A stretch of DNA of 64,000 nt from Kwoniella bestiolae CBS 10118 (GCF_000512585.2 NC_089244.1:2046001-2110000), one strand, 5' to 3'. Shown: positions 10,634 through 22,985, numbered from the stretch's first letter. Program-made: numbers and translations. Notes: a model not told the origin generated them from the sequence alone.

Positions 10634-12936
10634 CTAGGTAGCGACCTTCTCCTTCACGACTATCTCCGTGATTTTGACAGAAGAAGCAGTAGAGTTATCT
10701 ATCTCATTGATCTGCTCTACGATGCGAGGGATTTCTTCGGCTTCATCCTTCATTGGCAGAACAGGTGGAGGAGGGGCATCAAGTGGAATATCCTATGACA
10801 TGATCCATCAGCTGGCCGTCTTATAATGCTTTCGGGTTTGATAAAATACTGACCTCGATAAAGAAACACATGATGAGACATAGGGCAACGACGGGAACAA
10901 AGAAGATAAACACTTTTCGTAGGCCGTCCATATCTGAGCTATCATTAGCAATCTCGACGCGGAGGTGACGAGCTTCAGCTACTTACATGCATCTCTGACC
11001 AGGGAGACCATGCCCTCGTCCAGCATTTGGATTGAGTCAAAGTTCTCAGCTAGCTCTTCTCGCGTCGCTTGCGGAAGAACATCAGGCAAGCTTGCAAGGA
11101 AGACATTCTGAAGTATAGTATTCCCAATCGCCAGTCCGATAGCGCCCCCGCTCTAATACTTTATCAGCGACATATCTACGGAATCTGACCAAATTGGCTT
11201 ACAGTTCTCGCAAAGCTAGAGAGATGGAAAACCATCGTCAGCGAAGAGGCCTAAAATGTATAGCTATATCAATAACCTTGCGCCACTCACTTTCGGACTC
11301 CGGTCACTACAGCTCTATCGCTCGACGGTCCGGACGCTTGAGCTAGAACAAGAGCTACGTGAGACTATCAGCATAAACTATGAAGGATACTCTACAATAC
11401 CACTCACTGCTTTGAATGGTGGATCCGATACCGAAACCTTGCAAAATCAAGCAGCCAATGATCACCCCCATCCCGGTACCCTTCTCAAAGCAGAGTTGGA
11501 CACCTTGTCCTGCTGTCCATAGGACGAAACCGACAACGAACGATGGCCAAGTGCGGTTAGTCCACTTCACCACGAATCCAGATATTGTAGTGGTGAGTAC
11601 TTGACCGAGCACCAACGGTAATAAGAGAGCCGCGGAAAGTATAGGAGAGTCGCCTTTGACATTCTGAAGATACAAGGGAACGAAATAGACTGTCACTCGG
11701 GTAGGTCAGCGGGTTCTCCATTCCCCGGCCTAGACTGGTGCACTCACTCCCTCCGTAATAGACGATTCCGACGAGCCACGTTTGCAACAGCAATAAACAG
11801 ACATTCCGATTCGACAGACTACGTTCACATCAGCGTGAGCGAGCCCTACAGGTACTCGGACTATCACGTACAGTCTTCCTGGAAAGAGTGGAAATTTCGC
11901 AACATATGTTTCTACCAATATAAACCCGATGATGGCCAGACCACCAACCACGAAGAGCGCTATCACGACCGGACTATTCCAGGCAAAGGTAGATCCACCG
12001 CCGCTCAAGGGTACCTGTGACTCTCTTGAGCGCTCGGACCGACGAAAGATGAAGACCAGCTTACCAATATAGTGACTGTCATCGTCAAGCTGAGCACACT
12101 TCCAATCCAGTCCATACTCTTCAGCTTCTCCTTGAAATCTCCACTGACAGGCTTGAGAGGCACCGTGAACTGTATCAGGACCATAGTGAGAGCACTCACT
12201 GTATCAAGTTAGCTGTTAAACCAGATTGTTCAAGCTGCATTGAGAGACTCACGAGGCGCGATGATCCAAAATGCCCATGACCACCTTACTTTCTCAGCTA
12301 ATATTGCACCAAGGAAGGGACCGACACCTGGAATCATCGTCAGTACTGGACCCATCGCTCTTGGAAATTCCGAACCCTAGGACTGACCTGAACCCAATGC
12401 GATACCTATTCCCAGGAGACTCTGATATTGACCCCTTTCTCGCAAAGTGACTACATCTGACATAATGATCATGGACAGCGAGTTGATTCCACCTCCACCT
12501 ATACCAGCTACCGCTCTTGCACAATACAGCCATACTTTGTTGGTTGCGAAACCCGCCAGTAGATCACCCAAGGCGAACAGAAATCTGACGACATCGTGAA
12601 TATGGTAATATGATCAGCGACGCACAGCGAGATCTGTTTTGCCATGACTCACAGCGACCCCAAGAGCACAATCTTCCTACCGAAGCAATCCGACAGCCGA
12701 GAAGTAATGACTTGAAAACTGGTGTTTGCAACCAAAAAAGCGGTTCCAGCCCATGTTATCGAACTGGTAGCGTTCAGATCGGCGCCCACAATGGGCAGGA
12801 TGGTACTAACACTGGTCGAGTCGATGAAGCTGAGGAAGAGAGCTATCTGGAGTCCTAAGAACAGAAGAAGAAGCTTGGACCTGGGCAGCCTGGTAGTCTG
12901 ATCCGGCAGCACTTCTCTCACTTCGTCTTTTCTCAT
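10634..12936 (-). CDS. MFS drug/efflux transporter, DHA2-like
   Basis: Minus-strand gene with many introns. The start at 12936 gives MRKDEVREVLPDQTT, a short basic cytosolic tail. TM1 follows (LLLLFLGLQIALFLSFIDST), then TILPIVGADL and RLSDCFGRKIVLLG (about 12660), the MFS motif A region. Exon 2 has ARAVAGIGGGGINSLSMII and RERGQYQSLLGIGIALGSG (12380-12560), typical of the 14-TM DHA2 exporters. Further TM segments follow (FVVGGLAIIGFILVET at about 11950, AALLLPLVLGQVLTTTISG at about 11610). The last exon reads DIPLDAPPPPVLPMKDEAEE, a cytosolic tail rich in charged residues, and stops at 10636-10634. It is a plasma-membrane proton antiporter by family. It may export the product or substrate of the adjacent dehydrogenase; that link is inference. 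Confidence 0.85.
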
Positions 12937-13457
12937 GTTGTGTCAGCCGGGGGTGTCGCAGAACGCGATGACACATTTGCCTTGAAAAGATTTTGTCACA
13001 CCGTGAGTCGGCTACATATTGCGAGTCGTCTAACTCGACTTCATCAGACTTTGTCGGGCCATCCCTCGCAGGTTGGCTAGGCCACGATGATCTTTTCCGA
13101 TGAGGTTCCATCGGCGTGGGCAAATAATGATGCTTGAAATGATGCAGATCGAGTTGATAACCAACATGAGCTCCAAATCATTTTCTACCGTGTTCGGAAT
13201 ATTTTCAAGCTCGTTTACACCGAAAAGTCCCGTCGGAATAGACGCCCTCCGGCCTGTGCACCAAGCTTTTCGGAATTGATAAGGGGCCACCCGGCGTGTG
13301 AGTCAAGAGAAGATCTACATACCTTATCTGTGCAAGAATTTTGGTAAGCATGAAGAATGGGACGATCTAGACTTTATAATGACATGACATAACGCGAGAT
13401 GCTCTGAATTTTTCCCATGACTCTTCAACTACAAGTGCTCTTTTTCTGATACTCACC
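12937..13457. promoter_or_regulatory. Divergent promoter, MFS exporter (-) and amino-acid permease (+)
   Basis: This 521-base interval separates two divergently transcribed transporter genes. GATA-type motifs (TGATAA at 13155-13160 and 13277-13282, and TTATCT at 13324-13329) are present, as expected if a nitrogen-responsive GATA factor acts here. Such hexamers are common by chance. Confidence 0.4.
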
Positions 13458-15208
13458 ATGTCATTCTCGGACAAGACTCCAGACCTTAATACCGATGTCG
13501 AGCAAGTAGCTGTAGACACCAACGAACAAGAAGACCAAGATGAGGTCTTCAAATCACATGCCGAGGGTGAGAACTACCGAACAGTGTCATGGTATGTTGG
13601 AGGATGTTCTTGAAGCACTGAGTCATAGCTGACAAAGGATCTTCGCGCCTACAGGTACAGTAGTTTCGCTTTGATGTTCAAGGTGCTCTTTTCGGTCGGT
13701 GTTTTGTCCATCCCTGGAGTTTTTGCCTATGTGGGTGCTTTGCCCGGAGCACTCCTAGTCATCGGTTGGGGGCTCTTCAACACCTGTGAGTGGCTGCCAC
13801 CAGTACTGACTATGGCCCCTTTGGATTAATTCAAGCTCTCCCACAGATCAAGCGTTCATCCTTGGAGCCTTCCGACTCCGACACCCTGGTATGCACGGTC
13901 TTCAAGATATGGCTTATATCGTGGGCGGTGCTTGGTACCGTGAACTGGTCGGAGTCCTTTACGTCATTGGGTGAGCGTGACTCAAAGATACTGCTGAAAG
14001 CGTTCGCTGAATCGGTCTGCCAACATAGCTACACTCTTGTCACTGGGTCCGGGTTGATCGGTACCGCTGTCGCGTTCAATGCATTGTCCGAACATGGCGC
14101 TTGTACAGTCTGGTTCTCATTCGTTGCTTTGGTTATTTCCACTGCCGTTGCAGCTTTCCCTAAATTCGGTCAAATCGGTATCGTTGCTTGGGTGGGAGTG
14201 ACCTTACTCTACATCGCTGTATTGATTCTTACAATCGCCGTCGGCGTTCAAGATCGGCCATTCCTGGCCCCAGAAGGTGTCACAGACTACGGCTACCAAG
14301 TAGTGGCAAGCGGTACTACCTTTATTACTGGTATGAGTGCCTGTTTGATCATCTTTGTCTCCTCTTCCGGTACTTCTGCCTTCATCCCCATGTGAGTGAT
14401 TGAGTGATTCTCAATGAAGCATCAGTGACTTGCGCTGATCTTAGCTCAATAGCATCGCGGAGATGAAAAACCCAAAGGAATACAAGAAGCCTATCACCGC
14501 AGCCATGGGGTTACTCAACGTAACCTATCTTGTCGTATCTTTGGTAGTCTACCGATACTGCGGTATCTACATTGCCAGTCCTGCTTTGGGGAGTGCAGGT
14601 ACATTGATAAAAAAACTCACCTACGGAATTGGTCTCCCAGGATTATTGGTTAGCGCTATCTTATGTCAACATCTGGCCGCCAAATACTTCTTTGTACGAA
14701 TCTTGAGGGGAACTGAACACCTCCAAAAGAAGACCAAAACCCATTGGATTACCTGGCTAGGCAGTGTTGTCTTGATCGGCGTTCTCTCGTTCGTCATTGC
14801 CGAAGCCATCCCCTTCTTCAGTACCCTGATTGGGCTGGTAGGAGCGCTCGCCTATGCCCCCATGGCGGTGAGTAAGATAATAAAAAACGGACCATCACTC
14901 AGAAGCTAATCGGGTGATTTCATGGCAGATTATCGTACCAATGACGCTCTGGCTCTATGACTTTGGTCACTATCGAAAGGGAATTTTATGGCAGAAAGCT
15001 TTATGGGCTTTCCACGTCCTTTTCATCTTCATCGGTCTTTTCATGACCGTCGGTGGAGCATACAGCATGATCCAAAGCATCATCGATGCCTACGCTACCG
15101 GCAGTGTAGACAGAGCTTTCAGTTGTGCAGACAAGTGAGTCACCCCATCATATTGAATAATACTTGAGCTGACATGACTTCTTTTGTAGCTCGGGTTCAG
15201 TCCAATAG
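13458..15208 (+). CDS. Amino-acid permease, AAAP family (Neurospora MTR-like)
   Basis: Starts at ATG 13458 (MSFSDKTPDLNTDVEQVAVD) with an acidic cytosolic N-terminus. Later exons give GVLSIPGVFAYVGALPG, YQAFILGAFRLRHPGMHGLQ, YTLVTGSGLIGTAVAFNALS, a TM at about 14180-14250, then SSSGTSAFIP, AEMKNPKEYKKPITAAMG and GIGLPGLLVSAILCQHLAAKY. This order and the ALPG, HPGMHGL and EMKNP motifs match fungal AAAP (Aa_trans) permeases for neutral and aromatic amino acids. The last exon, after an intron at 15136-15189, encodes only SGSVQ before TAG at 15206. It is a plasma-membrane proton symporter by family. It is divergent from the MFS exporter and lies among amide-hydrolysing enzymes, which fits nitrogen uptake. 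Confidence 0.9.
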
Positions 15209-15979
15209 ACCTTCTCCACTCGTTGATCGCCCCGAACTACCCTATTTGTCAGGTCTACTTTGTCTCTCTATATAGATATCTTTCTGATCCCCCTATTTTT
15301 GGTTATCAATATATGCTGTTACAAGCATATTTATTACAGTCAATTCGGGTTTGATAGCTGCTGTCCGTATCGGTATTGTAATTCGAAGATCGGTCGATGT
15401 CACTATGCAGTCCATGTCATCCTCCAACGGTGCGTTCGTGGTCAGTGACCATATGAAATTATGCCTCATCCGATTTGAGCTTTCATGATATCAAATGTCA
15501 TGGCTGCCATCCCTCCACCACAATGACCAGAAGCTTCGAGAGCCTTTCGTATCGACGGAATTGCCTAAATTGACTTCATGTTGAGTTTGTCGGGAGAACT
15601 AGGGAAATGATCTCCATATCGTTAGCAAATCTATCGGCTTTGGTTGTGGAAGGCTGTTACATATGGTTTTTCGAGATCCAATCAAAATGTTTTGTAAAGA
15701 CTTGTTCTGCGACCCTGAATTTCGGAATAGATAAGGATGTCTCAACGTGTTCCGAAGTGCATCCAAGCCATTGCGACAAGGTGGTACTCTATAACCCGGA
15801 TTAGAATTCAAAGCTTGTCGGAAGCCTGATAAGCATTGAAGTTGAGGTCTGGTATGATTTATAAGCTTAAGGAGTCGTCGGTCTGACCATGTTGCATGCA
15901 GACCATATCATTCACATTATCCCATCTGTCAAATCGCACCCACACAACGACGACATTGACTCGTAAGAAACACTTAAAA
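15209..15979. other. Intergenic, permease 3' end to PuuE-like promoter
   Basis: AT-rich 3' region followed by the presumed promoter of the PuuE-like gene. A pyrimidine/A-rich leader (ACACTTAAAA) directly precedes its start codon. Short frames lack motifs. Confidence 0.45.
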
Positions 15980-17279
15980 ATGGCTACTCAATTCGATGAC
16001 GCTTGGATGAAGAGAGACCTATATGGTTATGGGCCCGACAGACCAGATGCGAAATGGCCAAAGGGGGCTAAGATCGCTGTCAACTGTGAGTCAATCTCCT
16101 GCATATATCGAGGAGTGTTGACTTACCCATACCTACATCGCAGTCGTGTTAAATCACGAAGAAGGTGGTGAACGAAGTGTGGAGGATGGTGATGAGCATG
16201 CTGAGACTGTCTTGCACGAGTTTGGTCAGGTTGTGAGTCTCTCGTTCTCGCTTTCACCTTGATCGACTTACATGATGTTGACGCACACACCCTCCAGTTG
16301 TCTGCCGAGCTAGGAAAGCGAGACCCTGCTACCGAGTCACAATTTGACTATGGATCTCGAGCAGCTATCTGGAGGATAATGAGACTTTTCAAAAAGCACG
16401 ACATCCCTATCACCTTCTACGCTGTCGGTAGAGCCTTTGAGAGAAACCCAGCGGTAGCTAAATACGCCGACGAGAATGGTCACGAGGTTGCTGCTCATTG
16501 TTACAAGGTATGTGCATCTCTCTTCGATGACCTCATCGAGAGCCAATTATGTACTGATAAAGCTTATTTATATGCAGTGGAAACCCTATACTGGAATGAC
16601 CGATGCCGAAGAAGAGGAATACATCAGGAAGGCTGTCAATGCTTATAAGACAACTTCACCTTCCGGAAAGGTGCCTGTTGGCGTGAGTCAAGGGTTTTGC
16701 CACCCCCCCCCCCCTCCCCTTGTCGTTGGACGGTGGCTGATGTGCTTTTGAGTTTGATATCAGTGGTTCTATGGAAGACCATCTGAAAGGTCTGCTCCAT
16801 TAGTAGCCAAAGTATACAAGGAACTCGGCCACGAACTCCTCTATTGGGCCGATACCTATGCCGATGATTTGCCTTACTACACCACTATGCCAGGAGGCAA
16901 AGAAGGGGAATCATTGGTCATGATGCCATACAGTTTGGATTGTGTGAGTCTCTGACCTATCCTCACCTAGTCTAACAAGCTGGACTGACGCTCAGCTACG
17001 ATGTAGAACGACTTCAAATTCTGGCAAGGGCAAATGGGATCAGACGATGCGTTCGCCCAACACTGTATAGACGCTTTCACGACTATCAGGGAAGAAGGTT
17101 TGGAAGGGAAATCAGCTTACATCACGGTTGCATTGCATTCAAGATGGATCGGTCGACCAGGTAGATTCCAAGCCCTAAAGAGAATGGTAGAGCATTTCTC
17201 ATCTTTCGATGATGTATGGTTCGCTACAAGGGAACAGATCGCTCGTCATTGGGTTGAGACCTATCCCCCAAAAGCTTAG
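15980..17279 (+). CDS. PuuE-type polysaccharide deacetylase-like hydrolase (allantoinase family)
   Basis: Starts at ATG 15980 (MATQFDDAWMKRDLYGYGPD). Six or so exons give RPDAKWPKGAKIAVN, FVLNHEEGGERSVEDGDEHA, FDYGSRAAIWRIMRLFKKH, ITFYAVGRAFERNPAVAKY, GHEVAAHCYKW and FYGRPSERSAPLV, ending HWVETYPPKA at 17279. These are the signatures of the NodB-fold PuuE family: the EEGGE, YGSRA and GHE..AH motifs. Some members act as metal-free allantoinases, others as peptidoglycan or chitin deacetylase relatives. There is no signal peptide, so it is predicted intracellular. That argues for a small cyclic amide (allantoin-like) rather than a wall polymer, and this is an inference. One intron carries a run of 12 C at 16703-16714. 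Confidence 0.85.
16703..16718. repeat. Poly-C tract inside an intron
   Basis: Twelve consecutive C followed by T and four C, within the PuuE-like gene intron that begins GTGAGT at 16683. The tract length is unstable by nature and prone to sequencing error, but it does not touch coding sequence. Confidence 0.9.
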
Positions 17280-17487
17280 ACATGTTTTTTGGGATGTAGC
17301 GCGACTTATGTAGGACTTAAGATCGATACATATAACAACAGATTGGATTTGTATACAATGTCTGTGAATTCCATGCAATCTCTCGTCAACAATCGGATAT
17401 CTTGAACACAAGTTTATAAGTTAACTTGCACATTCCACCCACTGGCAGGGGCCATATGTAACTTAATTAATGTAATATCCCGTTTCT

Positions 17488-20400
17488 TCACATTCCCATT
17501 CCTCCCGACGGGTCACTGGTATTGACTAGAGTTCCTGGCGCAAACGCCGCCAACTCCCATAATGGCTCTGTGTATGACGCCTGGTCGAAATAGTCTTGAC
17601 CTACGGGTATACCCAAAGTTTGTAGTATATTCACATATTCGCCTGCAGTATTGGGATCTGTGGATAGACATGGTCAAATCGAGTTGACTGTGCTCACGAG
17701 TCAAGAGGGAATGAGAGGGAGCTCACCTAAATTACTGGTGGCTTCAGAAGAAGCTTTCTGCCATTCATCTACCGATGTCCTTCTATCCATATTACCTCCA
17801 GTCGCTTCAGCTATATCGTTCTTCCCTATGTGCTCTATACAAGCAGCCGAGAGATCCTCAAATACGTCGTATAGCACTTCAGCAGATTGGTGGGAGTGCT
17901 GGGTATACGCGAACAAGGTATTAGAGGTGGCTTTGATGGCGCGGAAGACATCTTTGAGCGGCATGACTTTTGGCTGCAGGAATATTGCGTAGAGTAAAGC
18001 TAATCCGCAGATAAATGCTGAATGGGCAGAAGCGTTCGACATTGGTTGACCCTGTTGATGCATCCGTTTCCTGCGACGCGATGCGGTGTCAGTGACTTGA
18101 AGGCAGGGATCAAACACTGCTTTGACTCACTGAATCTCACATCCCCTGGCAGCATGTGTGGCGAGATGAGAAACGAAGACAGCACCGGCGGATTGACCCT
18201 CCGCACACAGAGGTCTGAGCAGATGCAACCTCGCCTCTACGCCCTTCAATAGGAACCAATCTTTCGAGTTACAAGGGGCCATCCAGTAAGTCATCGAAGA
18301 AGCCTCTATCGGTATTGTGTTTTCCCATTCTTCTAGATCATTCAGTAACTCCCAATAATCCAAGGCCTGAGGTTGATTCTGTCGTTTGATGCCATAAACA
18401 GACCGCTGTATACGACTTTCGATGCACTTTAACTTGATGTGGTGATTCGCTGATGCCATCGAGCTGAGCTGCAATGATGGCAATTTCGGTTTCTCGGTCG
18501 ATTCATATATTTCCGGTAGATCGACATCTACATCGTTGTCGGAGATACCTGGTGGCCGTCCGAGTAAGAGGCACATCATGCGATCAAGGATATAACTAGG
18601 CCAGCACCGCACATCAGCAATCCTCTCTAACGTACAGGGTCAAACAAGACCTACCAAGACCAGAAAACTCGTTTACGCATTTCGATGTCATACTTCGACA
18701 GGGTACGCAACGCCCAGCCAGCCGCATTTCGATGAAGGCCCATACCGATGCATCTATTGGGGGAGTCAGCCAGCCCTTCCATAACTCTCCGAAAATTGAT
18801 ATGAAATGGCTCACAGTCTGAGCGTTACCCCGGTCAAATACCACACCGAAGGGCCTTTACTATCTCTCAGGGAATAGACGGCAAGTAGCAGAAGACCTAA
18901 TCATCACTCCCTGTCAGTCAAAACCAGCCGACGACAGGATCTTGCTCACCTTGTATATTGGCTAAATTGTGAAGAGTCACTATAACGTTTAAATACGGAG
19001 AGGCCAAAGTATAGTAGTCCTCAGCGCGGAGCAGACCAGCCAGAGGGCGTTCCCTAGTCAGCTGCGCACTGATAGCGAGTATCATAAGGATGAAGAATGC
19101 AGCCGTGGAGTTGATCCTGTCTAATGGTAGCCCTTGTCCTACTGCTAATAAAATCCCATCTCTTTGCTCCCATTGTGCCTCGAACTTGACCCAATCCATG
19201 AATGGGTAACGAGGATGTAGATGCCTGAAAACGATTTCTATAGCTTGAGAGGCGATGTCCAAGGGTAGAGGCTGCTGGATAGATTGCCTTATGTTGATAA
19301 TACCTAGCTGTTCTTGGGGCACCTCGGGATCATGTGCCATTCTCCTTTGTGCCAATGATCCCAAGGCCCGCTTTGACGTCTCGCCCATTTGGTGCGGATG
19401 AGAATGTATTCCACCAGAAATGACAGTCGTCCAAAGTGATCCTGACGACTCTCCGACGTAATGAGGTTCAGCCGCAGCTTCCAACGAAATCATTGCTAAG
19501 CCCTTCGCCGCATCTTCCAATGACCCTTCATCGCTCTCGATACCACTTGCAGGAGAGGTGGGCAAGCGGGAAGACAGAGTGGGACGCTTCAAAGGTGGAC
19601 TGAGACCGGAATGGACCCGTACGGTGGAGGACGAAGCGGTCGAAGCGGGATGTATAGGCTGTTGCGTGGAGGACCCCTGTAGATTCGGACCGTTTGAGCT
19701 CTGTAAAACAGAGGGATGAGGATGAGTATGGCGGGTATACCTCGTTGGGGCATAGAACTGAGTGGGCTGAGGGTCAGAGAGGGATTGGGAAGAGCTTCTT
19801 TGTTGAAGGGATGGATTCTGGAGGATATGGGGTTGCTGCGGTTGGGCAAGACCCATTGGCGTTTGAGGCTGTAACATCTGGATGTCTGCTCTTTGCTGAT
19901 CATTGAGGGATGACAACCAGGAATTCCAATCGATTTCAGGTTGCGGAGGTTGAGCTAGCGTAGAAGGGGCGCTATCGAAGGACGATGATGTTCCATTCTG
20001 ACGATGAGTCAAGATAGGGGTATCAGAGCTGACTGAGAGTGCTACGGGGTCTTGGGCGTTGAATGTGTCATACTGACGTGGATCAGTCGGTATTGGAATT
20101 GCTTTGAGCGGCATTTCTGTGAGCTGTGAGGACGAAAGCGATGAGAGATCTGGCGAATCTTCGTCATCACTATTGGCACGAGAAAGCCGGCTAGTGAGGA
20201 AATTATTAGATAGTTAGTTTTGCTCATAGGGGACCCCGGGGGGGGGGGGGGGAGTAATCCGTCGCTGATGGGGGTGTGTTTAGTACTCACGACTCTCCTC
20301 GACTCCTCTTCGATTTCTCATGAGGTCTAGAAAAGATACATTCTGATTTGCTTTCTATGCAGTTGCGCTAAGATATGCTCCATTGTGAGCAATTGAGATC

Positions 20401-20745
20401 GAACAGCTGGTATCCAGGCTTGTTCACTCACACAAATCTATGAGGGAAGATAGGTCAGCCCTCTTCTGGTACTAGGATTTCTTGGTTATGACTCACGCTG
20501 TCATCTGTGTCACTTATGACACATCGCTGACAAATGAAGCACGCAGCATCAGCTTTAGATGCGGTCTGATGATCACACGAACGCACCTGCTTACGCCCTC
20601 TGCAACGCTCGCATGCCTGTGTTGTGTAACTATGAGGCCTGGGTCTTCTTTGGCCCGCTACGGACCCGTTTGATTTCAAGGAAGTTTCCATGGAGGGTGT
20701 TTCGACATTGATTGAGTGACGCAAATACTCCCGAGTTATAGACAA
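17488..20745 (-). CDS. Zn2Cys6 transcription factor with fungal-trans domain
   Basis: Minus strand. The first ATG in frame is 20745 (MSITREYLRHSINVE); METSLK at about 20691 is an alternative start. The DNA-binding cluster is split over four exons. It reads ACERCRGRKQ (ends 20587), RCVISDTDDS (20497-20526), IC (6-nt exon 20432-20437) and RNCIESKSECIFSRPHEK (20291-20367). Together these give the full C-x2-C-x6-C-x9-C-x2-C-x6-C pattern. A long Gln/Ser/Pro-rich linker follows (19500-20110). The fungal-specific transcription-factor domain includes FRHLHPRYPFMDWVKFEAQW, KYDIEMRKRVFW and YILDRMMCLLLGRPPGISDN. The last exon ends DPSGGMGM at 17488. It is a nuclear activator or repressor by family. It lies between the PuuE-like and amidase genes and may regulate this neighbourhood. 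Confidence 0.88.
20238..20252. repeat. Poly-G tract (poly-C on the coding strand) in an intron
   Basis: Fifteen consecutive G on the + strand, preceded by four C, inside the Zn2Cys6 regulator intron that begins at 20290. The intron is spliced out in the model, so the tract should not change the protein. Confidence 0.9.
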
Positions 20746-21064
20746 CCATCATTTCGAGAGACCGGTAGGACGTGAGCGTCTCGCGATCGTTTCGTGCTAA
20801 CAATATTTATGCAGAGATAAGGAAGTTAGAGAAGAACCAGTAATATCCAAGCTCAGAATTCCTACCAAGATAAGGGACCTCAATTTGCTTCCGAGGTCAA
20901 CTGTATCCAAACATTTTCAAACACAGACATTTACGTTACACTTATGGGCTGCATGCATACGGTTTAACCTAACAAACATCGCGATATGACAAAAATCACC
21001 CTGCTCAAGACATATTGAGGCAGTCGTAGGCCCAAAGGAGGCTTCTTACTGTCGCCAACTTTCT
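20746..21064. promoter_or_regulatory. Promoter region of the Zn2Cys6 regulator
   Basis: This 319-base gap between two co-oriented minus-strand genes holds the regulator's promoter and the amidase 3' end. No specific operator is recognised. Confidence 0.35.
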
Positions 21065-22514
21065 CTACAATTTCCAACCGCCTTTAGCGAAAACATCCTT
21101 TACCGCATGGGACGTTCTTAACAAATCCTGTTCGTGATATCGAGGTGCTACAAGGGATAAACCGATGGGCATTCCATTTGGACCTTTAAAACCGGGTATG
21201 TTGACGACGGGGAGATGCAAGACGGTCCACATGAGGTTGAACGAAGCATCACCGGTGAATCGGAGTGGTTCTTCGAGCTTGGGAGCCTCACCAGTCACAC
21301 TAGGAGTGACCAAACAGGTATATTTGGAAGCTATCTCGTCGATCACTGGACGCAGTTTGGCGATCTCATCTAAAGCCTGGAGCTGTTCCTTCCTAGTTGT
21401 CTTCCCTTCGTTCGCAGCATGTTTTGTTACCCATGGATCCAACAATTCCGGTGACTGTAGGTAATCACCTAAGAAGGATGAATATCCCTCCATGTGCAGG
21501 ATGTTTCGGTGCCATGTACCCAAATTGTCGAATATCTCAGGTAATTTGACTTCCTCCACTTCCGCACCAGCTTCTACCAAGTAAGCTTTGGCTTCTTCCC
21601 AGAGCTGGAGCAAAGATGGTTCGGCTTTCGGCCATACATGGGTTTTCACGAATCCGAATTTCGCTCCAGTAAGACTCAGTGAAGCAGATGGAGGAGGAAC
21701 ATCGTCCTGAAGATTAAATATTTCGCACAGGAGTTCTAGATCCTCGATACTTCGCGAATAGAGACCGACGGTGTCGCAAGTGATAGAGTCTATAAACAGC
21801 CACGTTAGCAGCTCCCTTTGCCAGTGCATCGATGTACGGGTAACCATATAGGTACTCACACATCTTCAACCCTTCTCTAGAAATACCATTCCAAGTAGGC
21901 TTCAAGGCATATACGCCATTGTAAGAAGCTGGTCTAATAGTACTTCCACCTGTCTGGGTACCCAAAGCCAGTGGAACCTGAAAGTCACCAACAGCTGCAC
22001 CAGAACCTGACGAACTTCCACCTGCTGTTCTTGTTGAATCATGAGGATTACAAGTGGGTGGGCCTTTTTGACAAGTCGCAAATTCGGTTGTATGTGTTTT
22101 ACCGAAAATCAAAGCACCCATTGCCCTTAGAGACAGGACCACCGATGCGTCCAGTTCTGGATGATCGTCTTTGTAGATTGGCGAGTACTGCTGAGTAGGC
22201 ATGTCCTTGGTGTAGATGACATCTTTGATGCCGACAGCGACTCCGTGTAATGGTCCCCTTTTCTCGGCAGGTATAGCATCTAATTTGCGTGCCGATTCGA
22301 GGATGATGGATGGGTTGAAATATGCCCAGGCATGTACGACTGGGTCTCGCTCTTCCACTCGGGCTATCAATGCCTTTGCGCTGCGAAATCTCTGTCAGCT
22401 TAGTCTACAAAGACTGTTAACAGAGTGTTACTCACTAGTCTTCCACCTTGAGTTCGCCGGATCTGGTCAATTTCACGACTTCGGTCGCGGTGAGCTGACA
22501 GAGATCTTGAGCCA
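21065..22514 (-). CDS. Amidase-signature family hydrolase
   Basis: Start ATG at 22514 (MAQDLCQLTATEVVKLTRSG). Exon 1 joins DY/AKALIARVEER across an intron at about 22387-22434. The Ser-cisSer-Lys triad is visible: Lys79 in VAVGIKDVIYTKD, the GGSSSGSGAAV loop (about residues 147-157) and Ser173 in GTQTGGSTIRPASYNGVYALKP. The C-terminal part (DTVGLYSRSIEDLELLCEIF, then MWTVLHLPVVNIPGFKGPNG and GLSLVAPRYHEQDLL) is typical of the family, ending GGWKL at 21065. It hydrolyses a carboxamide or related C-N bond to acid plus ammonia or amine, probably in the cytosol. The specific substrate is unknown. It is divergent from the OYE gene and shares a 471-base promoter with it. Confidence 0.9.
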
Positions 22515-22985
22515 TGGTTGCTTAGTCGAATGATGGTCTGAGCTTGAATGAGTGATCCATGACATCTTCATCGACAACTGCAAGTTCATCTTCGTCATGA
22601 TATGTATGTCACCTGCCCTGCCCATATTCCGGCATATCGTGTTGGTAGATGAAATGCAATGACCAATCAGCAACAATGAACGCTCTTCGGAAAAGTCTTA
22701 TCAAAGATGCCCACTCGTCGGAACGACTCACGCGCCCGGAAAATCTGATTCCGAAGGGTCCTTTCCGAAATGACCTATGAGCTTTGTTACCCTGAAGTTC
22801 CTTATCTCTAGCGTCGGTATGTGCACTACCCCTAACAACGCCTGAGGGTGCTAAGGAAATCTTGAGATAGCGCAGACTTGCATAGGCAACAATAACAGGT
22901 ACAATATGACCATGCTCGAGATCCGTCAACATCAATCATTTTTGGAGAAGAAGTTCCATCTTAGTGACTGCCGGGCTTCAACACA
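22515..22985. promoter_or_regulatory. Divergent promoter, amidase (-) and Old Yellow Enzyme (+)
   Basis: The region holds an inverted CGG-N11-CCG arrangement at 22737-22753, the spacing used by some Zn2Cys6 dimers. It also has GATA-type motifs on the minus strand (TTATCA 22698-22703, TTATCT 22802-22807). Shared control of the two flanking enzymes is plausible, but no binding is shown by sequence alone. Confidence 0.4.

Noticed and set aside
12937..13457. GATA motif cluster as proof of nitrogen regulation
   Set aside because: Three hexamers in 521 bases is close to chance expectation; kept only as a descriptive note.
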